Origin: FEN-1073 sp050010135
GTDB lineage: Bacteria; Chloroflexota; Anaerolineae; Anaerolineales; RBG-16-64-43
DNA: 19,221 bases
Assembly: GCA_050010135.1 (NCBI GenBank)
Contig: JBEKLP010000054.1
Location: 1-19,221 of the forward strand
Direction of reading: 5' to 3'
Below, piece by piece: positions 14,216-19,221 of this stretch. Below the pieces are notes generated by a model. That model was not told where the DNA came from, did no database searches, and was given only the letters and a program-made list of their open reading frames with translations. The position numbers were made by a program, and so were the translations under genes. Position 1 is the first letter of the stretch, and every line of letters starts with the position of its first letter.

Positions 14216-15736
14216 TTACTGCGGGACCTTCCAATCGGATCTCAGGAAAATTTGAATGTCCACGCGGGCGTTTGGCTTGATATTGGTCACCAGACCCGCC
14301 GAGGGTAGGTTCATCAGGCTGGCCAAGTAGCGGATCGTGTAGGGCATCCCGCTGAAGTCGGTAACCAAGGTGTTGGCCGGATGAGAAAATAAGTCATCCG
14401 ACGTGGCAGTCCCGATGGTGATGTTCGCGTCGGAAAAGCCATGGCTAACGAGGAAGGCCTTGGTCGCCCCGGCCAGCCCGGTAATGCCGGCGCCGTTGAC
14501 GACCTCGATCCTGGCGTTTTCCAGAAAAGCAAGCGATGTCAGATCGGTGGGCGGGGTAGCGTAGCCGAGCAACCCGCCGGCAGTAAAGACCTTGGCGCGC
14601 AACTCCCGGACTTTTTCCATGTTGGGAATAAGGGTGTCTTCATTATTGATGGTCTCAATGCCCAGAAGCTGATCGTTGTCGATCACACCCTGGCGGATGT
14701 TCTGGCGTTTGAGGTCCTTGGCTACATACCCCAACTCGACGATCTGCTCAAACGTCAGATTGGTTTTAATACTGCTGTTGGCCTGGCTCCAGAGGCCGGG
14801 CGCTTTCAGCAGGAGGCTTGCAAGTATATCGGGTTTAAGAATTTGATCCCGGATGGCGAGGATGACTTGTTGGGTCCGCGCCGCCCGGTCAAAATCCCCG
14901 TTTTCGGTATGGCGCGCACGGGCAAATCCCAGCGCCAATGCCCCGTCCAGGTGATTCCAGCCGAAATTGAGCGTCGTGGTGTTGTGGTTTCCGACCGGGT
15001 CGACCACCATGTTGTCAAAAGGAACATAGACATTGATCCCGCCGATGGTGTCGACGAACGCGGTGAAGGAATTAAAATCGACAACGGCGTAATAATCGAT
15101 CGGGATCCCGAGCAGATTCTCGACCGTCTGAATGGCCAGGCCGGCTCCGCCAATCTGCAACCGGTTCACCTCGCCGTCGAAATAGGCTTTATTGATTTTG
15201 TCGAACCCGTAACCGGGTATGTCCACGTAAAGATCCCGGGGAATGGAAAGCATCGAGGCGATCTTCGCCACCGGATCCAAGCTTAGCACCACCATGGTAT
15301 CGGTGCGGGCGGCTGTGCTGGTGGATTCCGGCCCGATATCCCGCGCGTCCAGCCCCATGGCGAGGATCGTCACGCGATCCACCCCGTTCCAAGGTTTGGA
15401 TTGCGGCCCTTCGAGCGGCACGGGAGTTGGGGTTACGCCAGGGAGGGGCGTGTTGTCCACCTGCGGGGGATTGAAGGGATTGAAGTTCGTTCCCCCGCTG
15501 CCGATAACCGTGCGCACAAGGCTAAAGGAACCAAATCCCAGAAGGACGAAGAATGCCACCAGCAAAGTGGCCAACATGCCCTTGGCCCATTCCGGAAGCC
15601 CGCGGGGACGAACGGATATTGGCGGAACAGGGGCCGATGGTTCGGTGGATGGCGAAGGCTCCGGTACCCGCTTCGGTTGCGGCGGCTTTTGAATTTTCGG
15701 TTGTTTGGATTTTGGCGTTGGCAGATAGGAAGACAT
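14216..15736 (-). CDS. LytR-CpsA-Psr (LCP) family cell-wall ligase with LytR_C domain
   Basis: LCP proteins attach polyprenyl-phosphate-linked glycopolymers to peptidoglycan outside the membrane. The protein has a Pro/Lys-rich cytoplasmic head (1-50), one membrane helix (about 53-75) and a Pro/Thr-rich linker. The LCP domain follows with its conserved charged residues: RTDTM (144-148), SIPRD (164-168), FARARH (271-276) and DFDRAARTQQ (281-290). The stretch from about 408 (IEVVNGAGITGLAG...) is the LytR_C domain that often accompanies LCP. At 506 aa it is typical for a two-domain member. The ATG at 15736 is 20 nt after the stop of a 48-aa membrane peptide gene, so the two are likely an operon. 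The Shine-Dalgarno (GGAAAG) is weak and somewhat distant. It implies a wall glycopolymer in this organism. Confidence 0.93.
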   Translation of the reverse strand: MSSYLPTPKSKQPKIQKPPQPKRVPEPSPSTEPSAPVPPISVRPRGLPEWAKGMLATLLVAFFVLLGFGSFSLVRTVIGSGGTNFNPFNPPQVDNTPLPGVTPTPVPLEGPQSKPWNGVDRVTILAMGLDARDIGPESTSTAARTDTMVVLSLDPVAKIASMLSIPRDLYVDIPGYGFDKINKAYFDGEVNRLQIGGAGLAIQTVENLLGIPIDYYAVVDFNSFTAFVDTIGGINVYVPFDNMVVDPVGNHNTTTLNFGWNHLDGALALGFARARHTENGDFDRAARTQQVILAIRDQILKPDILASLLLKAPGLWSQANSSIKTNLTFEQIVELGYVAKDLKRQNIRQGVIDNDQLLGIETINNEDTLIPNMEKVRELRAKVFTAGGLLGYATPPTDLTSLAFLENARIEVVNGAGITGLAGATKAFLVSHGFSDANITIGTATSDDLFSHPANTLVTDFSGMPYTIRYLASLMNLPSAGLVTNIKPNARVDIQIFLRSDWKVPQ

Positions 15737-15756
15737 ACGTTGTTTGCTTTCCAGGT

Positions 15757-15903
15757 TTATTTAAATACGAGCGAGAGAATAACCATGATGACGATAAAGG
15801 ATGAAGCAATAAGCAGGATTCTTCGCAAATCCTGCCGGATATAAGTGTAGTCCGGATTTTTTAAATCCTCGCGCGCGGTGGTGCGATACTTTTTTTCCTT
15901 CAT
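15757..15903 (-). CDS. Small single-helix membrane protein (48 aa) upstream of the LCP gene
   Basis: I cannot name a family. The peptide starts MKEKKYRTTAREDLKNPDYT and continues YIRQDLRRI, a charged cytoplasmic head. It ends with one hydrophobic helix (about 29-46: ILLIASSFIVIMVILSLV) and FK. The ATG at 15903 has AAGGA 7 nt upstream. The stop lies 20 nt before the LCP start, so both are probably made from one mRNA. The N-P-D-Y-x-Y-I-x-x-D-L-R-R-I pattern just before the helix looks conserved-in-style rather than random. A partner or scaffold role for the LCP enzyme is a guess from position. Confidence 0.7.
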   Translation of the reverse strand: MKEKKYRTTAREDLKNPDYTYIRQDLRRILLIASSFIVIMVILSLVFK

Positions 15904-16032
15904 TGACAATCCTTATCCCTTCGGTTGTCCGGTGACAGATACCTTCTCCCGCCGGTGTGCGGATTCCACCATGCTACTTTGAACGAGGATCCTGTGGAGA
16001 AATGGCCTTTTCGCCGGAGGGAAACCGGGCGA

Positions 16033-16041
16033 ATTGTAGCA
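16033..16041 (-). promoter_or_regulatory. Extended -10 promoter for the 48-aa peptide / LCP unit
   Basis: On the minus strand TGCTACAAT (16041-16033) fits an extended -10. An AT-rich stretch with A/T runs lies upstream (16050-16130), as expected for an UP-like element. No good -35 is seen. The leader to the ATG at 15903 would be about 120 nt. Confidence 0.45.
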
Positions 16042-16225
16042 CAAGAATCCATTGGGGGTGTAAAAAAGCTTAATTCTATGAAAAACCTTATTTTTTAGCC
16101 CGAAAAGATGCAATCATTCTGGAAATATTTAATACCCCCGGATGAATCATTTCCCTCCAATTTTTCATTCGAAATTGCACCAATCGCTTTTTTTAGGAGA
16201 TAGGTTGACTCTACGGTGCGGGTGG

Positions 16226-16249
16226 AAGGAAATATTCGGAAATTTCCTT
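16226..16249. repeat. Inverted repeat downstream of the sortase gene
   Basis: AAGGAAAT (16226-16233) and ATTTCCTT (16242-16249) are exact inverted copies around an 8-nt loop, 53 nt beyond the sortase stop. It is AT-rich and lacks a clean U tract on the minus strand, so it is at best a weak terminator for the sortase unit. Confidence 0.4.
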
Positions 16250-16301
16250 TTCAACCTTCGGGAAAAGAAAATCCTTTGGTAAATTGTATTTTGGGGGACG
16301 G

Positions 16302-17171
16302 TCAGGGCGCCAACTCCGCCGTCACCACGATCCGTTGGTTGTCCACCATATAGGGATAGCACGAAATCAACGTCAGTGTTGGGCGAACCGTGGAGCCCAT
16401 GATGGCAACATCCGTTGGTTCGACTAATTGAATTATGACGACCCGATAAAAGAATTTCTGGGTGGCGGTGTACAGAATGGCTGTGTCGCCCGGTTTCAAC
16501 CGGTCCAGATCGCGGAAAAGTTCCCCGTAGATGTCGTCGTGAGCGGAAAGCACGACATTCCCGGCCGTCCCCGGATTTGCGCTGCCGATGTGATGGCCGA
16601 CCCCCTGCTTGAGCTGCTCCCATCCGTCGCCCTCCACCACCGTCATGTTAATCTTATTTAGGCTGGGCAGATCCAGGCGGAGGGGTTGCTCCGGGCCGCG
16701 GGTGGGGATGGCCAGGGATTGGTACGATTGCAGCAACGGGCGTAGATTGGCCGGCACTTCATTGTCATTGGGCGCCGCTCCACCGGGCGAGGTCGGGGGC
16801 GTATGCCCGGAAGGCAGCACGACGGCGGTGATCAGCGGGGTGGCAGACGGCGTGCCGGAAAACACAAGCGCAATGGATTCGCGGTTGATTTCCTGAAGCC
16901 GGAAGATGAATTGCAGAACGACAAATCCCAGTACGATCGCCGCGCCGATTTCCAGGAAGAGGAGCAGCCGGTCCAGCGGACTTTTGGCGCGCGGCGTCGA
17001 AACCGATGCGTCGGCGGGAAGGCTGCTTGGCGGCGTGGTCGGCTCGGCCAATACCGCGCGCCCCGAGTGCACGAAGCGCCGGATCCGGTCTTTCCTTGCC
17101 GCTTGGCGTTTGGCCGTCAGCAGCCGTTCCAGTTCTTCAATCGACAGGTCGTTCGGATCGCGTGGGCTCAT
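16302..17171 (-). CDS. Class D-like sortase (membrane-anchored transpeptidase)
   Basis: Sortases cleave a C-terminal sorting signal and attach the protein to the wall or to another subunit. The 289-aa protein has a charged cytoplasmic head (1-64), one membrane helix (about 66-90) and a Pro/Ser/Thr/Gly linker (105-145). The catalytic domain has H211 (VVLSAHDDIYGELFRDLDRLKPGD), C271 (TLTLISCYP) and R280 (VDNQRIVVTAEL). The complete His-Cys-Arg triad and the TLxxC context fit the sortase D/E-type group. The ATG at 17171 (MSPRDPNDLSIEEL) is chosen because the longer frame runs through rnhB. It lacks a Shine-Dalgarno and starts 19 nt after the rnhB stop. No sorting-signal substrate is encoded in this window. 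Confidence 0.9.
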   Translation of the reverse strand: MSPRDPNDLSIEELERLLTAKRQAARKDRIRRFVHSGRAVLAEPTTPPSSLPADASVSTPRAKSPLDRLLLFLEIGAAIVLGFVVLQFIFRLQEINRESIALVFSGTPSATPLITAVVLPSGHTPPTSPGGAAPNDNEVPANLRPLLQSYQSLAIPTRGPEQPLRLDLPSLNKINMTVVEGDGWEQLKQGVGHHIGSANPGTAGNVVLSAHDDIYGELFRDLDRLKPGDTAILYTATQKFFYRVVIIQLVEPTDVAIMGSTVRPTLTLISCYPYMVDNQRIVVTAELAP

Positions 17172-17190
17172 GGGAATTGGGCTGAACGCA

Positions 17191-17847
17191 TTATACCGGA
17201 GGGGGTTCGGAGATACGCTGGAGCGGAGCATACGACTGCCGATGTTCCGGACAGGCACCCAGACGGAAAAGCGCTTCGGCGTGTTGGCGGGTGCCGTACC
17301 CTTTGTGACGGGCAAATCCGTATCCTTGATATATCCGCTCCAGCGCAACCATCTGTTCGTCCCTCCAGGTTTTGGCAAGGACCGATGCCGCGGCGATGGA
17401 TAGGCAAAGCAGGTCGCCGTGGGTGACCGCAGTTTGGGGGAGTGGGGACCCAGGCAGAATCAAATGATCGATCAGGAGATGGTCTGGATCGGCCGGCAAT
17501 TCATGGATCGCGCGGAGCATGGCCAGCCGGGTGGCCTGGAGCGGACCGAGGAGGTCCACTTCTTCGGCAGAGGCGCTGCCAACCGACCAGGCCGTCGCGA
17601 TCGATCGAATCCGAACGGCGGCGGCTTTCCGCTGCAAAGGAGTCATCAGTTTCGAATCGCGCACAGCCGCCAGTTCGGTTCGGAGCGAGGGAAGATGGAG
17701 GGGTAGGATGACTGCCCCGGCCGCGAGCGGTCCCGCCCATGCGCCCCGGCCTGCTTCATCCAGGCCCGCCACCCGGAAAAACCCGTTTCGCAGCAGGCGG
17801 CGTTCCTTGTCAAGATTTGGGTATCTCCTGCGGATTGGGCTGGTCAT
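17191..17847 (-). CDS. rnhB: Ribonuclease HII
   Basis: It cleaves the RNA strand of RNA/DNA hybrids and starts removal of single ribonucleotides from DNA. The 218-aa length is normal. The acidic active site is complete: D30 and E31 in GLDEAGRG, D127 in LLIDHL, D145 in HGDLLCLSIAAASVLAK. VRDSK (62-66) and the C-terminal GYGFARHKGYGTRQH are classic family motifs. The usual Lys before the GD is His here (THGD), a mild departure. The ATG at 17847 has GAGGAA a few bases upstream and lies inside the end of the glycosyltransferase gene (38-nt overlap), so the two are translated from one mRNA. The sortase gene follows after 19 nt. Confidence 0.95.
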   Translation of the reverse strand: MTSPIRRRYPNLDKERRLLRNGFFRVAGLDEAGRGAWAGPLAAGAVILPLHLPSLRTELAAVRDSKLMTPLQRKAAAVRIRSIATAWSVGSASAEEVDLLGPLQATRLAMLRAIHELPADPDHLLIDHLILPGSPLPQTAVTHGDLLCLSIAAASVLAKTWRDEQMVALERIYQGYGFARHKGYGTRQHAEALFRLGACPEHRQSYAPLQRISEPPPV

Positions 17848-18598
17848 AGATTCCTCGCATGCCGTTCCAGCGAATGCGCAGCAGGTCGGTAAACATCCGC
17901 AACGAATCGCCCACCAAGCGGATCCGGCTGTCGGATTGATAGTACCAGGAGATGGGAACTTCGCGGATGCGGTACCCGCGCCGGCCTGCCAAGTAGAGCA
18001 CCTCCACGTCGAAGGACCAACCGTTGAATCGCTGCCGGGAAAACAGATCTACCGCGGCGGCGTCGCGGAAGCATTTAAATCCGCATTGCGTGTCTTCGTA
18101 GCCGTGCAGGATCAGCAGTTTGACGGCAAGGGAAAAAATCCGGCCGGTGAAATGCCGGTACGGCGGTTCATCAAACCGGCACGCGCCCTTGGCTTCTCGC
18201 GATCCGATGGCCACATCGACGTCGGCCAACCGGGGGGGATAAAACCGTTCGAATTCCTCCACGGGCATCGATAAATCGGCGTCGCAAAAAAACCGGTACC
18301 GGCCCGCGGCCCGGAGCATGCCCGTCCGAACCGCAAAACCTTTTCCGCGAAGGGAGGTTTGCGCCAGCTGGATGGCCGGAAAGCGGCGCCCATATTCCCG
18401 GACGAGATCGGCCGTCCGGTCCGTGCTGCCGTTATCCACAACCCAGATTTCGTAAGTGAACGATTGCCGGGAAAGATATGCCTGTAATTTTTCGAGCGTG
18501 GCGGGCAGCCGCCGTTCCTCGTTGTAGGCGGGAATAATGACCGAGAGCCACGGCGCTGGGGAAAGATTGGACACGGTGATAGAGAATCGGGCAGGCAA
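17810..18598 (-). CDS. GT2 family glycosyltransferase (polyprenyl-phosphate hexosyltransferase-like)
   Basis: It likely moves a sugar from a nucleotide donor to a polyprenyl phosphate at the inner membrane face. The GT-A fold is evident: WLSVIIPAYNEERRLP (17-32), VVDNGSTDRT (53-62), GKGFAVRTGM, the metal-binding FCDADLSMP with DAD at 106-108, DTQCGFKCF (169-177) and NGWSFDVEVLYLA (192-204). The DTQCGFK plus WSFDVE pair is typical of the dolichyl-phosphate glucosyltransferase (Alg5-like) subgroup. No membrane helices follow. The start is uncertain. A TTG at 18598 has GGAAGGA touching it; a GTG at 18574 is an alternative without a good Shine-Dalgarno. Either leaves the domain intact. The product could feed wall glycopolymer synthesis, matching the LCP gene nearby; that link is inference. 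Confidence 0.88.
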   Translation of the reverse strand: MPARFSITVSNLSPAPWLSVIIPAYNEERRLPATLEKLQAYLSRQSFTYEIWVVDNGSTDRTADLVREYGRRFPAIQLAQTSLRGKGFAVRTGMLRAAGRYRFFCDADLSMPVEEFERFYPPRLADVDVAIGSREAKGACRFDEPPYRHFTGRIFSLAVKLLILHGYEDTQCGFKCFRDAAAVDLFSRQRFNGWSFDVEVLYLAGRRGYRIREVPISWYYQSDSRIRLVGDSLRMFTDLLRIRWNGMRGIYDQPNPQEIPKS

Positions 18599-18611
18599 TC
18601 CTTCCGCAGGA

Positions 18612-19221
18612 TTACCGGATCATTCGAAAGAGAACGAACGCCAGCAACCCGCAGATGAACAAGAGATCCACCATGGCGGCAACACCCAGAAACATAAGTT
18701 GATTGGTTTTCATATGCGTCCGGGCCAGCAAGGCGCTGATCGAAAAGGAGGCTTGCGGCGCCTGCTCCACGGCTTCTTCAATGACCGGGGGGATGGGAAT
18801 GAGTTCCGGAGCGGAAGGTTCGCCGAACGCGTTGCGCAACAAATCTTCCGGATGAAAGTCCGTCTCCTGCACCGGTTCCGCCATAGGTGTTTCGCTGGAA
18901 GGCATAATGACCGGTTGTGCGGAAATCTCCTGGGCCTCGGCGGATATCTCCTCCGCCACGGTCGGTTTTCCTTCGGGATTGGAAAGCAACCGGACAATAT
19001 TAGCGCACTCCTCCGGCGAAAAAATCGAGTTGAGCAGCCGCAGGCTTCCACCATAGCTCTCCAGGCCGTCGCACATGACCATGCGGATGGGCGACTTGAT
19101 GTTCTCGACGAAGGCTTCCGGTTGGGAGAAAAGCAGCACCGGTTCGATATCCGTGACGGGCATGCTGTTTTGGGAGAGAAATTTCCGCACCGCTTCGGAA
19201 TATAGCCGGGTCCGGTGGGGA
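18612..19221 (-). CDS. C-terminal part of a membrane-anchored protein, unrecognised (runs off the right edge)
   Basis: The frame is open to the window edge, so the true start is probably outside. An in-frame GTG at 19190 is not a convincing start, since readable protein (PHRTRLYSEAVRKFLSQ) continues before it. The first ~80 residues (VEPVLLFSQPEAFVENIKS-like, then VMCDGLESY and SPEECANIVRLL) resemble the end of a NERD-type nuclease-related domain, but this is a tentative match by eye. A long acidic, Pro/Glu-rich linker follows, then one C-terminal helix (MFLGVAAMVDLLFICGLLAFVLF) and MIR. The stop is 13 nt before the glycosyltransferase start region, so it heads the same minus-strand transcript in this window. 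Confidence 0.65.
   Translation of the reverse strand, partial: PHRTRLYSEAVRKFLSQNSMPVTDIEPVLLFSQPEAFVENIKSPIRMVMCDGLESYGGSLRLLNSIFSPEECANIVRLLSNPEGKPTVAEEISAEAQEISAQPVIMPSSETPMAEPVQETDFHPEDLLRNAFGEPSAPELIPIPPVIEEAVEQAPQASFSISALLARTHMKTNQLMFLGVAAMVDLLFICGLLAFVLFRMIR

Larger units (their letters stand above)
15904..16301. other. 398-nt AT-richer intergenic region between sortase and LCP units
   Basis: No supported gene lies here. Both flanking genes are on the minus strand. The region is clearly more AT-rich than its surroundings, with several short A and T runs. It holds an extended -10 for the LCP unit (16033-16041) and an 8-bp inverted repeat (16226-16249). A smaller 6-bp one (CAATTT/AAATTG, near 16158-16177) is also present. 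A 66-codon minus frame at 15913-16113 has no ribosome site and no family resemblance. Confidence 0.6.

Noticed and set aside
12510..14234. 574-codon minus-strand open frame opposite purA
   Set aside because: It covers purA entirely, shows no protein family motif and has no ribosome site. It is a GC-rich shadow frame.
15913..16113. 66-codon minus frame in the 15904-16301 gap
   Set aside because: It has no Shine-Dalgarno and no recognisable protein character, and it overlaps the likely promoter of the LCP unit.
1..19221. CRISPR arrays, insertion sequences, tRNA/rRNA genes, phage or defence islands
   Set aside because: There are no regularly spaced direct repeats, no transposase motifs, no cloverleaf-like or rRNA segments, and no known defence domains. 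All large frames are accounted for by chromosomal core or envelope genes.

Overview
The window is a GC-rich stretch of bacterial chromosome made of ordinary housekeeping and cell-envelope genes. I see no phage, transposon, CRISPR, tRNA or rRNA signature. The gene mix fits a member of Chloroflexota, most likely Anaerolineae: DUF4126 and DUF2085 membrane proteins, a class-D-like sortase, an LCP protein with a Pro/Thr linker, and several tiny single-helix membrane proteins. That taxonomic call is inference from content and style, not from a marker search.

Layout. The left edge (minus) carries the start of radA, divergent from a membrane GGDEF diguanylate cyclase and a 100-aa four-cysteine protein (plus). 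A three-gene minus-strand cluster of unrecognised proteins follows (3399 down to 1971), closed by an intrinsic terminator. From 3582 the plus strand carries an M24 Xaa-Pro peptidase-like gene coupled by an ATGA overlap to tsaD. From about 6023 there is a complete thiamine unit: a consensus-like promoter, a TPP riboswitch, an expression-platform hairpin, thiN, then a thiBPQ-type ABC importer. The logic is salvage: import thiamine, phosphorylate it to TPP, and shut the operon when TPP is abundant.

Beyond 10.7 kb come a 55-aa cysteine-rich membrane peptide, DUF4126 and DUF2085 genes (all minus), then purA (plus). purA is preceded by a 28-codon ORF with a very strong Shine-Dalgarno whose 3' end overlaps a perfect hairpin. 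The rest is minus strand: a 48-aa membrane peptide plus an LCP cell-wall ligase gene, and further right a tight cluster (a C-terminal fragment of an unrecognised membrane-anchored protein, a GT2 glycosyltransferase, rnhB, sortase).

The most interesting structure is in the TPP riboswitch. The conserved 3' strand of the aptamer is repeated almost exactly 37 nt downstream, where it contains the thiN Shine-Dalgarno. One intervening segment can pair with either copy, which gives a readable switch mechanism. The second most interesting items are the purA leader ORF/hairpin and the tiny membrane proteins that ordinary gene callers may miss.
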